Positions 51,035 to 60,248 of a stretch of 64,000 bases of DNA are shown piece by piece. A program made the position numbers and the translations under genes. Under the pieces are notes generated by a model. The model saw only the letters and a program-made list of their open reading frames with translations. It did not search any database and had not been told where the DNA came from. Each line of letters begins with the position of its first letter. Within the stretch, counting starts at the first letter, position 1. The stretch is from Dethiosulfatibacter sp. GTDB taxonomy: Bacteria > Bacillota_A > Clostridia > Tissierellales > Dethiosulfatibacteraceae. Location: assembly GCA_019084435.1 (NCBI GenBank), contig JAHRFV010000327.1, positions 1 to 64,000 on the forward strand, written 5' to 3'.

Positions 51035-53638
51035 ATGAACATAGATCCATGTATGGGAAGTGGTCATATTCTTGTTTATGCATTTGAAGTACTTATGCAA
51101 ATCTATGAATCACAAGGTTATACACAAAGAGATGCTGCCAATGCAATAATTAAGAATAACCTATTTGGGTTAGATATAGATACCAGAGCTTACCAGCTTG
51201 CCTACTTTTCTTTAATGATGAAAGGTAGAAAATATGACAGAAGATTTTTAGCTAAAGAAATTACTCCTAATATTTATGCTATAACCGAAAGTAATTTGTT
51301 AAAGAATGTTAATTTACAATACTTTGGGAACACATTGTCTTCAATAGATCGAAATAATGCAGTTTCACAAGTAGAGTATTTATTGAACTGTTTTATTGAT
51401 GCAAGAGAGTACGGTTCCATTTTGAATATTGACTCGTGTAATTGGGAGTTGTTACATCGGTTTGTAAATGATTTTGCAATAGATGGACAATTGACATTAG
51501 AAAGTATAGAGACTGAAAAGTCTCAACGATTTATCAACGGACTAATTAATATTGCTAGAGTGATGGAGCAGAAATATGATGTTGTGATGACAAATCCACC
51601 TTATATGGGGAACAATGGAATGAATGGAAAGTTAAGCTCTTTTGTCAAGAAATACTATGCTGAAGCAAAATCTGATATGAGTACTGTATTTATGCTAAAA
51701 GCGCTAAAGATGTGCAAAAAACATGGGTACATTACTATGATAAATATACCTGTATGGATGTTTTTATCTAGTTACGAAAAGTTAAGGAATAATTTGATAA
51801 ATCAATGTACATTTATAAATATGGTTCATTTTGGTAGAGGGGTTTTTGGCTCTGATTTTGGAACGACATCTTTTGTTTTATTAAACAGCAATATTCAGAA
51901 TTATCTAGGGAAATATTTAAGGTTGTTTGATAAACAAGGGGCAGTCGATTCTGTAGAAAAAAAAGAACAATTTTTCTTCGAGGAGAAAAGAAGAAAGCTA
52001 GCAAAGCAAGACGATTTTAATAAGATTCCAGGTGAGCCAATTGCATATTGGGTAGATGCTAGTATTATTAATGCATTTAGTATAGGTAAACCGATAGCTG
52101 ATTTAGGTGTTCCAAGGACAGGTATAATGACAGGTGATAATAATCGTTTTCTTCGACTTTGGTGGGAAGTAGATTATAAAAAGAGCAATTTCATTGCAGA
52201 GAATGTAGAGGAAGCTATTCAATCGCAGGCAAAATGGTTTCCATATAATAAAGGAGGAACTTTTAGAAAGTGGTATGGTAATAATGACTATGTAATTAAT
52301 TGGGAAAATGCAGGGCACGAGGTGTTTAATTGTGCAAAAAATGATAGAAGAAACTCTCAAGATTATCCTAATGAATATAAATTTAAGCAGGCTATTTCAT
52401 GGTCATTGGTTACTTCCGGTCAACCTGCGTTTCGCATGAAAAAAAATAATTTATCTGATATTGCAGGTCCCTCTCTATATATTTATGGCAAGGATTTCTA
52501 CTATATCTTAGCATTTTGTAACTCACGTATTTCATTAGAAATGCTTAATATTCTAAATCCTACCATAAATTATCAAGCAGGAAATATTGCACAATTACCG
52601 ATTTTGAATGATAACGAAGTATATGACAAAGTTATCAATATCACTCAAAAGAATATTGCAATTTCAAAAGATGATTGGGATTCTTATGAATATTCTTGGG
52701 ATTTTAAAAAACATCCAATGATAAATGGATCTGATATAAGCGTAGCTTTTGAAATATGGAAGAAAAATTGCAAGACTAGATTTGAACACTTGAAAGCTAA
52801 CGAAAAAGAAATTAACAATGTTTTCGTCAATATTTATAACATGAAAGATATTATTGACTCAGACATTAATAATAATGACGTCTCGCTTCAAAAAGCTGAT
52901 CTTAATACAGATATAAAGAGCTTTATTTCATATGCCGTTGGGTGTATGTTTGGAAGATATTCATTAGATGAAGATGGACTAATATATGCAGGCGGACACT
53001 GGGATGCAAATAAATATAACTCATTTATTCCTGATAAAGATAATTGTATTCCAATAACCGATGAAAAATATTTTGAAGATGATATTGTTGGCCGATTTGT
53101 TGAGTTTGTAAAAGTGGTTTATGGAAAAGAAACGCTTGAAAAAAACCTTGATTTTATTGCGAATGCATTAGGTGGTAAGGGAAATACTTCGAGGGAAGTT
53201 ATTCGAAACTATTTTATTAAGGACTTCTTTAAGGACCATGTTAAAACTTATCAGAAAAGACCTATATATTGGTTATATGATAGTGGTAAACAAAATGGCT
53301 TTAAAGCATTAATATATATGCATCGTTACACGGCTGATACAACGGGAATAGTCCGTGTTGATTATCTTCACAAGATGCAGAAAATTTATATGAGTGAGAT
53401 TGATCGTATGCAAGATATGATTGAGAATAGTACACATGCTAGGGATGTTGCCCAGGCGGAGAAGCGAAAGGAAAAGCTGATAAAGCAATTAAAAGAGACC
53501 AAAGAGTACGATGAGAAAATTGCTCACATTGCTCTTAGTCGTATTGACATTGACCTTGATGATGGCGTAAAGGTTAATTATGATAAAGCTCAAACAGCAC
53601 AAGACGGTAAGAGATTGGATATATTAGCAAAAATATAA
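51035..53638 (+). CDS. pglX: BREX type 1 methyltransferase PglX, N-terminally truncated
   Basis: The ORF gives 867 residues starting directly at the SAM-binding motif (IDPCMGSGHILVYAFEVLMQ), then GLDIDTRAYQLAYFSLMMKG, the catalytic MTNPPYMGNNGMN near 185, and the long BREX-specific C-terminal part ending in a helical AEKRKEKLIKQLKETKEYDE. Full-length PglX is about 1200 residues, so the first roughly 330 are missing. No ribosome site precedes the first ATG and the upstream DNA is unrelated. The adenine methyltransferase marks host DNA in BREX; this copy is probably inactive or needs a missing 5' part. It overlaps pglZ by 1 bp. Confidence 0.88.
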   Translation: MNIDPCMGSGHILVYAFEVLMQIYESQGYTQRDAANAIIKNNLFGLDIDTRAYQLAYFSLMMKGRKYDRRFLAKEITPNIYAITESNLLKNVNLQYFGNTLSSIDRNNAVSQVEYLLNCFIDAREYGSILNIDSCNWELLHRFVNDFAIDGQLTLESIETEKSQRFINGLINIARVMEQKYDVVMTNPPYMGNNGMNGKLSSFVKKYYAEAKSDMSTVFMLKALKMCKKHGYITMINIPVWMFLSSYEKLRNNLINQCTFINMVHFGRGVFGSDFGTTSFVLLNSNIQNYLGKYLRLFDKQGAVDSVEKKEQFFFEEKRRKLAKQDDFNKIPGEPIAYWVDASIINAFSIGKPIADLGVPRTGIMTGDNNRFLRLWWEVDYKKSNFIAENVEEAIQSQAKWFPYNKGGTFRKWYGNNDYVINWENAGHEVFNCAKNDRRNSQDYPNEYKFKQAISWSLVTSGQPAFRMKKNNLSDIAGPSLYIYGKDFYYILAFCNSRISLEMLNILNPTINYQAGNIAQLPILNDNEVYDKVINITQKNIAISKDDWDSYEYSWDFKKHPMINGSDISVAFEIWKKNCKTRFEHLKANEKEINNVFVNIYNMKDIIDSDINNNDVSLQKADLNTDIKSFISYAVGCMFGRYSLDEDGLIYAGGHWDANKYNSFIPDKDNCIPITDEKYFEDDIVGRFVEFVKVVYGKETLEKNLDFIANALGGKGNTSREVIRNYFIKDFFKDHVKTYQKRPIYWLYDSGKQNGFKALIYMHRYTADTTGIVRVDYLHKMQKIYMSEIDRMQDMIENSTHARDVAQAEKRKEKLIKQLKETKEYDEKIAHIALSRIDIDLDDGVKVNYDKAQTAQDGKRLDILAKI

Positions 53639-56208
53639 TGGATTTAAAAGTCCTAAGGATTTTAGAGCAATATAAGGATGTAGGCGGTGAAATTATGACA
53701 GAACTAAATTTGAATCAAATAGTTGATAAATTAAATAGTGAGTTTAAGTCTGATGTTCGCAAACTGGTGTTTTGGTATGATGCCAATGCTGAGTTTGTTT
53801 CGGATATTGAGTCACTAGAATTAGAGAATGCTAAAATATTAAGACTTGAGCGAGATAATCAATTCCATATCAAGTATGTTTTAGAGCGTAAAGACACTGA
53901 AACGAATTACTTGATATATGCGCCATTTTCAAAGCCTGCTCTTCGAGACAATCATCTAGCGGATACCATCCGTTATTCTAAAGAATTTTTTGCTGATCGT
54001 ACATCTTTGTTGGCTATTGATTTGGGCATTGATGAGAAGTACAAGCCGGTTTTACAGAAGTACAGCAAATTCTTTAAAGCAAAAGAGCGAATTCAGAAGT
54101 TTTATAATCTTGAAATTGAAAATTTCAACAAACAGGTCATTGAAACAGCACTGATGAGCGTTATCTGTAAAACGAAAGTTGTTTCTTTTGAGGAGATTGT
54201 TCGGACTATTATTGCGGAAGGTGACTTTGAAGAGAATAAATATTTAGCGGATTTTGAAAAGTATGATTTGATAGAACCATTTTGGGAAATGTGTGAGGAA
54301 ACCTTTGGTTATACAGACAACACACCGACTTTAACTAAGTTTGTATATACCTTGTTTGTGACCTATACATCTAAAGTGGTTCATACAGTACTCCCTCAAG
54401 CATGGAAGAATTATTGTTCTTACAAATCAGGAAATATCATTGCTTTTCTAGATAGCTTAATGAATAGTATAATCTATAATGATATTTTTGAAGAACTGTC
54501 TCAAATGACTTATAACGAGTTAAAGGGAGATGTAGTTTTTGAACGTATAGGTGTTGAGGAACTGATTGATTGTGAATTGTTCTGCAAGATAGATGTTTTT
54601 GTTATAAAGTGGTTAATTGAAAGACTTGAGAATGAAGATGTTGATGCTAAATTAAATGGTGGTTTAATACCGGATATTTGTCAAAAAAGAAGGAAGATGC
54701 ATTATGGGAAAGGATATAAGTCCCATTATTATGTGCTTGAAAATGCCTATTACTTGATTAGAGCAGCTAGATATGAACCCAAGAAAGAGATAGATGCCAT
54801 AATAAAAGAATATGTTACAAAGGATTATTCCGTTGACCAAAACTACAGGTATTTTTATTATCATTTTGACAAAATTTCAAATAATACGCCTTATGATACG
54901 CTCCGCGATCTTATAGAAAACATTTACACAAATAGGTTCTTAGACAAACTGTCTGTAGCTTGGACTAGAGCCTTTGAAGAAAACAAGGCAAAAGCAGGAA
55001 TTTTAAAGCAACAAGAGTTTTACAATAAATATCTGAGATCAGCAAAAGAGCGTACTGTGGTAATAATTTCAGATGCACTCAGATATGAAGTTGGTCAAAC
55101 GCTGATGAATCGATTAGAAAATGATGAAAAATGCACAGCTTCTTTAGCTCCAATGCTGAGTGTTTTACCTTCATACACAAGATTTGGCATGTCAGCGTTA
55201 CTGCCTCATAAAGAATTAGTAATGAGTGATGACTTTAAAGTATTGGTTGATGGCAAAGTATGCGATGATCTAAAAGCAAGAGAACAAATCTTACAGTCAT
55301 ATGTACCAAATAGTAAAACGATTCAGTTTGATGACATAAAGAGTATGAGAATTTCTGACTTAAAGGAAATATCTACAGGACAAGATATTATATATGTTTA
55401 TCATAACCAAGTGGATGCCAGAGGCGATAAATTAAACACAGAGAATGAAGTGTTCACTGCATGTGAAGAAGCAGTAGAAGAAATTCATACAATGATTAAA
55501 AGACTAACAAGTGCAAATAATATTCACTTTATAATTACCGCTGACCATGGATTTATCTACAAACGTGACAAACTTACTGAGAGTGATAAAATTAGTGGTT
55601 TCGATAAGAAGAACGCTTTTGTAGGAAGACGTTATATTGTAGCAGATGAACCTGTAAATGCAGATGGAATAGCAAGCGTTTTATTGGGTGATATATTAAA
55701 TAATGATGATCAAAGAGTTGTATCGGTCCCTGTTGGTAGTGATGTATTTAAAGTATCCGGTGGTGGTCAGAACTTTGTTCACGGCGGCGCATCGATACAG
55801 GAATTAATCATTCCGGTTATTGATGTAAAAACCAATAAATATCATACAGAAACTAAATCTGTGAGCATTGGATTAGTAAGTTTAGTGAATAAAATTACCA
55901 ATCTTACTACAAACCTAGATTTTATTCAATCTGATCCTGTTTCAGATGTATTCAAGGAAACAACTTATAAAGTATTCTTTATTTCAGATGACAATGAGAA
56001 AATATCGAATGACAACATATATGTAGCGGATAAGAAAGACAAAGATGCCAGCAAACGAATATTCCGTTTGAAATTTACATTTAAAAATAAGAAGTATGAT
56101 AGAAATAGGAAATATTATCTCGTTGCCTATGATGAGAAGAATTCATTAGAAGTCATAAGACACGAAATCCAAATGGATTTGGCGTTTGTAGATGACTTTG
56201 GCTTCTAG
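53638..56208 (+). CDS. pglZ: BREX phosphatase-like protein PglZ, type A
   Basis: The 856-residue protein has the PglZ/alkaline-phosphatase-like domain at about 465-720: VVIISDALRYEVGQTLMNRL at 475, then a metal-binding ITADHGFIYKRDKL near 645. The N-terminus (MTELNLNQIVDKLN, then VRKLVFWYDANAEF) matches BREX-1 PglZ. The true start may be ATG 53695, which follows GGCGGTGAAATT, rather than 53638, which overlaps pglX. In BREX, PglZ is required for both methylation and phage exclusion. Confidence 0.93.
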   Translation: MDLKVLRILEQYKDVGGEIMTELNLNQIVDKLNSEFKSDVRKLVFWYDANAEFVSDIESLELENAKILRLERDNQFHIKYVLERKDTETNYLIYAPFSKPALRDNHLADTIRYSKEFFADRTSLLAIDLGIDEKYKPVLQKYSKFFKAKERIQKFYNLEIENFNKQVIETALMSVICKTKVVSFEEIVRTIIAEGDFEENKYLADFEKYDLIEPFWEMCEETFGYTDNTPTLTKFVYTLFVTYTSKVVHTVLPQAWKNYCSYKSGNIIAFLDSLMNSIIYNDIFEELSQMTYNELKGDVVFERIGVEELIDCELFCKIDVFVIKWLIERLENEDVDAKLNGGLIPDICQKRRKMHYGKGYKSHYYVLENAYYLIRAARYEPKKEIDAIIKEYVTKDYSVDQNYRYFYYHFDKISNNTPYDTLRDLIENIYTNRFLDKLSVAWTRAFEENKAKAGILKQQEFYNKYLRSAKERTVVIISDALRYEVGQTLMNRLENDEKCTASLAPMLSVLPSYTRFGMSALLPHKELVMSDDFKVLVDGKVCDDLKAREQILQSYVPNSKTIQFDDIKSMRISDLKEISTGQDIIYVYHNQVDARGDKLNTENEVFTACEEAVEEIHTMIKRLTSANNIHFIITADHGFIYKRDKLTESDKISGFDKKNAFVGRRYIVADEPVNADGIASVLLGDILNNDDQRVVSVPVGSDVFKVSGGGQNFVHGGASIQELIIPVIDVKTNKYHTETKSVSIGLVSLVNKITNLTTNLDFIQSDPVSDVFKETTYKVFFISDDNEKISNDNIYVADKKDKDASKRIFRLKFTFKNKKYDRNRKYYLVAYDEKNSLEVIRHEIQMDLAFVDDFGF

Positions 56209-56231
56209 ATAAGATGCAGGAGGAAATCAGA

Positions 56232-58301
56232 ATGATTAAAGAAGATGTAATTGAAGAAATGGATAATCCAACTGCTGTGCTTAACAAAAAACTTAGGCAG
56301 TACTTTGATGGAAAAATAGTCCGTAAAGATCTAACTAAATCCATAAAAGAAGGTGCAAATGTTCCTGTATATGTTTTGGAATTTCTTCTAGGGCAATACT
56401 GCAGTTCAGATGATCCTGAAATTATTGAAGAAGGCGTTAGTACTGTTAAAAGGATTTTAACGGATAATTTCGTTCGGCCAGATGAAGCTCAAAAAGTCCT
56501 GTCAATATTAAGAGAGCGTGGAAGTTACACAGTTATTGACCGTATTACAGCAAAATTGAATATAAAACAAGATAGATATGAAGCTGAATTTTCTAATCTA
56601 GGCATTTCGAATATTCTTTTGGAGCCGTCTTATGTGTCAGACTTTGACAGATTATTGGTCGGCGGCATTTGGTGTATTGTTCAGCTAGAGTATGAGTTTG
56701 ATGAAGAAGATAGAAGATCAACACCGATACGTGTGCGAAAGTTAACGCCTATTCAGATGCCACATGTTAATTTAGAAGAATATAAAGCTGCAAGAGCAGA
56801 ATTTACAAAGTCTGAATGGATTGATGTCTTACTTCGTTCAACCGGTATGGAATCAAATAAATTTACTGAAAGAGAAAAATGGCTACTACTGGCTAGAATG
56901 ATACCATTGGTAGAAAATAACTTCAATCTATGTGAGTTAGGACCAAGAAGTACAGGGAAGTCTCATATCTATAAAGAAATATCCCCTAATAGTATCTTGG
57001 TTTCAGGTGGTCAAACTACAGTTGCCAACTTATTTTACAACATGGCAAGGAAAACCGTTGGACTTGTAGGTATGTGGGATTGTGTTGCCTTTGATGAGGT
57101 TGCCGGTATTACATTTAAAGATAAAGATGGTATACAGATCATGAAGGACTATATGGCATCCGGTTCTTTTGCACGTGGCAAAGAAGAAAAAGCAGCAAGT
57201 GCTTCTATGGTGTTCGTTGGTAATATCAATCAAAGCGTAGATGTACTACTTAAAACTTCGCACTTATTTGATCCTTTTCCAGAAGCAATGGCATATGATA
57301 CAGCATTTCTTGATAGAATGCATTGCTATGTGCCTGGGTGGGAGATTCCTAAATATAGACCGGATTTCTTTACCGATGAATATGGATTTATTACGGATTA
57401 TTTATCAGAAGTCATGAGAGAACTACGAAAAGAACAATTTAGTGATGTTAGCGACAAGTTCTTTAAGTTTGGTTCAAATTTAAATCAACGGGATGTTATT
57501 GCGGTTAGAAAGATGATTTCTGGTTTTACTAAGTTATTATACCCTAATGGCAAATTTACTAAAGAAGACATTGCTGAAATTATGACATTTTCTCTGGAAA
57601 TGCGTCGTAGAGTAAAAGAGCAACTTAAAAAGATCGGCGGAATGGAATTCTATGATGTGAATTTTTCATATGTAGATAATGAGACCTTCGAAGAAAACTA
57701 TGTTTCAGTCATGGAGCAAGGTGGCGGTAAATTAATACCTGAAGGTATGACTAATCCTGGGCATGTGTATACGATATCCAGAGGGAAAACAGGTATGACT
57801 GGAGTATATCGCCTTGAGACACAAGTATTGCCTGGAACAGGTAAATTTGAAAGAACCGGCTTAGGTTCTGATAGAGACGCAAAAGAAGCTACTAATACTG
57901 CTTTTAACTACTTAAAGGCATATGGGAAGTCAATAAGTAACTCAATCAGCACAACTTCAAAAGATTATATTGTAAATTATCAAGACCTTAATGGTTTGGG
58001 TATGACAAATAAATTGACATTGCCATCATTAATTGCAATTTGTTCAGCAGCTCTTAGCAAATCTACATTATCAAGCATGGCTGTTCTTGGTGATATTAGC
58101 ATCAGTGGTACGATTATTGATGTTGATGAATTGGCAAGTACATTACAAGTGTGCTTAGACAATGGTGCAAAGAAAGTATTATTACCAATAACGGCGGCAG
58201 CAAGTCTTGGAACAGTTCCTTCGGATTTAGTGGGAGCCTTTAGTTTGATATTTTATTCTACACCACAAGAGGCAGTGTTTAAGGCGCTTGGGGTTGAGTA
58301 A
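56232..58301 (+). CDS. brxL: BREX Lon-like AAA+ protein BrxL
   Basis: The start is ATG 56232, 7 nt after AGGAGG. The 689-residue protein has Walker A LGPRSTGKSHIYKEI near 238, Walker B VAFDEVAGITFKDKDG near 287 and a Lon-protease-like C-terminus (LPSLIAICSAALSKSTLSSM, then VCLDNGAKKVLLPITAA near 645). It is the last gene of type 1 BREX (brxA, brxB, brxC, pglX, pglZ, brxL) and forms ring-shaped DNA-binding assemblies. Here it follows pglZ by 23 bp. Confidence 0.94.
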   Translation: MIKEDVIEEMDNPTAVLNKKLRQYFDGKIVRKDLTKSIKEGANVPVYVLEFLLGQYCSSDDPEIIEEGVSTVKRILTDNFVRPDEAQKVLSILRERGSYTVIDRITAKLNIKQDRYEAEFSNLGISNILLEPSYVSDFDRLLVGGIWCIVQLEYEFDEEDRRSTPIRVRKLTPIQMPHVNLEEYKAARAEFTKSEWIDVLLRSTGMESNKFTEREKWLLLARMIPLVENNFNLCELGPRSTGKSHIYKEISPNSILVSGGQTTVANLFYNMARKTVGLVGMWDCVAFDEVAGITFKDKDGIQIMKDYMASGSFARGKEEKAASASMVFVGNINQSVDVLLKTSHLFDPFPEAMAYDTAFLDRMHCYVPGWEIPKYRPDFFTDEYGFITDYLSEVMRELRKEQFSDVSDKFFKFGSNLNQRDVIAVRKMISGFTKLLYPNGKFTKEDIAEIMTFSLEMRRRVKEQLKKIGGMEFYDVNFSYVDNETFEENYVSVMEQGGGKLIPEGMTNPGHVYTISRGKTGMTGVYRLETQVLPGTGKFERTGLGSDRDAKEATNTAFNYLKAYGKSISNSISTTSKDYIVNYQDLNGLGMTNKLTLPSLIAICSAALSKSTLSSMAVLGDISISGTIIDVDELASTLQVCLDNGAKKVLLPITAAASLGTVPSDLVGAFSLIFYSTPQEAVFKALGVE

Positions 58302-58311
58302 AGGGGTTGGT

Positions 58312-58455
58312 ATGAAGTTAAAAAGAGTATCCAAAAATGAAGAAAAAATATTAGCTTATCTACGCTTGGAGGAAAAAAATACTGATTATAATGGTTCGGA
58401 TAGTTATGCTGTAGCGTTGCTTGAAAAGTTCAAAAAAGTTGTAGAAAAATTATAG
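58312..58455 (+). CDS. Small protein (47 aa) between brxL and the DUF262 operon
   Basis: An ORF with AAAGGGG 7 nt before ATG encodes MKLKRVSKNEEKILAYLRLE, ... SYAVALLEKFKKVVEKL, a basic helical peptide. It lies 10 bp after brxL and 13 bp before the DUF262 gene, so it is probably translated from the same transcript. Function unknown; small antitoxin-like length. Confidence 0.5.
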   Translation: MKLKRVSKNEEKILAYLRLEEKNTDYNGSDSYAVALLEKFKKVVEKL

Positions 58456-58468
58456 TAAGGGGGATTCT

Positions 58469-59581
58469 ATGAATACACTACAAAAAGAAATTGAAGAGAT
58501 GTCAAAATCCATAAAGACTGATAGTTATCCAATGTCAATTGGTGAGATCATTAACATCTATAATGATGGTGATTTGGTTATTAATCCAGAATATCAAAGA
58601 CTATTTAGATGGGATCTTAGTCAACAGTCAAGTCTGATTGAATCAATATTGTTAGGGATACCTTTACCATCAATTTATGTATATCAGACCGAAGAAGGAA
58701 AATGGAACTTAATTGATGGACAGCAGAGAGTATCTACAATATTAAAATTTGTTGGTGTTCTTAAAGACAATGAGGATAATATCGTAGAGCCAGAGGCATT
58801 GGTTAAAACTAAATTTTTACCTTCATTGAATGGGAAAATGTGGAGCAACGATAAAGAAGAACAATCATTAAGTGAAGCTCAAAGGAGATATATAAAAAGG
58901 TCAAAAATAGATATTGTAATTATTGATAAAGCTAGTGATAAATTTGCTCAATACGAAATGTTTCAAAGATTAAATACAGGAGGGTCTCACCTTAGTTCAC
59001 AAGAGATTAGAAACTGTCTTTTGATAATGAATGATGTAGACTCTGCTAAATATTTTAAGGAACTGAGCGAGTATGAACCTTTTATCAAATCTATGCCAAT
59101 ATCTGAAAGAGATCAAGACCAACAAGGTTACATGGAACAGGTTGTAAGATATTTTGTGATAAGATATTCTGAATTAGATGTTGAAGACTCAGAGAATTAT
59201 AATGAATTTCTTACTAATGAGATATTAAAAATTGTCGATAAAGACGTAATAGATTATGAATCAGAAAAAGAGACTTTCAAGAAGACTTTTGACTTAATTA
59301 ATAGTGTTTTTGATGAAGATGGTTTCAAAAAATATGACACAACAAAAGGAAAGTTTTTAGGTCCTGTATTAGTTGGAGCTTATGAGGTCATTTTGCCAGG
59401 ATTGATAAGTAATCTGGAGTATTTTGAGAAAGAGGAAAACAGAGAAAAACTGAGCGAACTTGTTAAGTCGATTTATGAAAAAGACGGGTATAATTCTGCA
59501 GTAAAAAGAGGTGTAAGGCCGGTAACCAGATTAAAGAAATTAGTCGGATTTAGTAAGGAGTTGTTCAGTATTGAAAATTAG
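58469..59581 (+). CDS. DUF262 (GmrSD N-domain/ParB-like) protein
   Basis: The 370-residue protein has the DUF262 signatures DGDLVINPEYQRLFRWD near 33, SLIESILLGIPLPSIYVYQT near 53 and IDGQQRVSTILKFVGVL near 80, plus FQRLNTGGSHLSSQEIRNC near 165. There is no DUF1524 HNH domain, so it is not a full GmrSD. DUF262 domains bind nucleotides and are thought to power or switch nucleases. It overlaps the following HEPN gene by 11 bp. The two are an obvious functional pair. Confidence 0.9.
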   Translation: MNTLQKEIEEMSKSIKTDSYPMSIGEIINIYNDGDLVINPEYQRLFRWDLSQQSSLIESILLGIPLPSIYVYQTEEGKWNLIDGQQRVSTILKFVGVLKDNEDNIVEPEALVKTKFLPSLNGKMWSNDKEEQSLSEAQRRYIKRSKIDIVIIDKASDKFAQYEMFQRLNTGGSHLSSQEIRNCLLIMNDVDSAKYFKELSEYEPFIKSMPISERDQDQQGYMEQVVRYFVIRYSELDVEDSENYNEFLTNEILKIVDKDVIDYESEKETFKKTFDLINSVFDEDGFKKYDTTKGKFLGPVLVGAYEVILPGLISNLEYFEKEENREKLSELVKSIYEKDGYNSAVKRGVRPVTRLKKLVGFSKELFSIEN

Positions 59582-60248
59582 ATCTATAGAAGAGTTAGAA
59601 GATAAACTTGAAGGAGATTTATCGTGGCGAAAAAAGGAAATATTATCACTCAAAATATTAATTGATTCTGACGAAATCAACCAAAGAATTTTACTTCGAG
59701 CTGGTATTGCCTTATTATGCGCTCATTTTGAAGGGTTTATTAAAGTTGCTTCAAATTATTATATCGTATATGTAGCCAATAAGAAAATTAAGGCAGACGA
59801 TATTATCAATACATTAGTTGCAATAAAGATGAATAAAAAGATAAAACAGTGTGGCGAAACAGAAAAGTTCAGTGTCCATGGTGAGATGTTCACTCTTCTT
59901 GAAAAGATTAAAGGAGAGAACTTTTATATCAAATACACCGAGGAGAGTCCAATAATTTCAACAAATTCGAATCCAACATCTACAGTCTTAGAAGAAATAT
60001 TGAGGACCATTGGGGTAGATTCTGACATATTCGAAACTAAAAAACAATATATTGATTATAGTTTACTAAGAAATAGGCATAAAGTGGTGCATGGTGAAAG
60101 ACACAATTTGGATTATGAAGATTTTATAAATACTCATCGTATTGTGCTTGAGTTGCTAGACTCATATAAAGAATTGATTATAAATGCTGCTGAACAAGAA
60201 TTATTCTTGAAGGAGAAAACTAATAGTGAATATGCAGAGTGTGTATGA
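59571..60248 (+). CDS. MAE_28990/MAE_18760-like HEPN nuclease
   Basis: The 225-residue protein starts at TTG 59571 (AAGGAG 10 nt upstream). It has the family start EELEDKLEGDLSWRKKEILS, ALLCAHFEGFIKVASNYYI near 48, and LLRNRHKVVHGERHNLDY near 165, where R and H form the HEPN ribonuclease motif. HEPN proteins of this class are usually RNA-cutting toxins controlled by a partner. It overlaps the DUF262 gene and the methyltransferase gene, so all three are co-expressed. Confidence 0.9.
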   Translation: MKIRSIEELEDKLEGDLSWRKKEILSLKILIDSDEINQRILLRAGIALLCAHFEGFIKVASNYYIVYVANKKIKADDIINTLVAIKMNKKIKQCGETEKFSVHGEMFTLLEKIKGENFYIKYTEESPIISTNSNPTSTVLEEILRTIGVDSDIFETKKQYIDYSLLRNRHKVVHGERHNLDYEDFINTHRIVLELLDSYKELIINAAEQELFLKEKTNSEYAECV

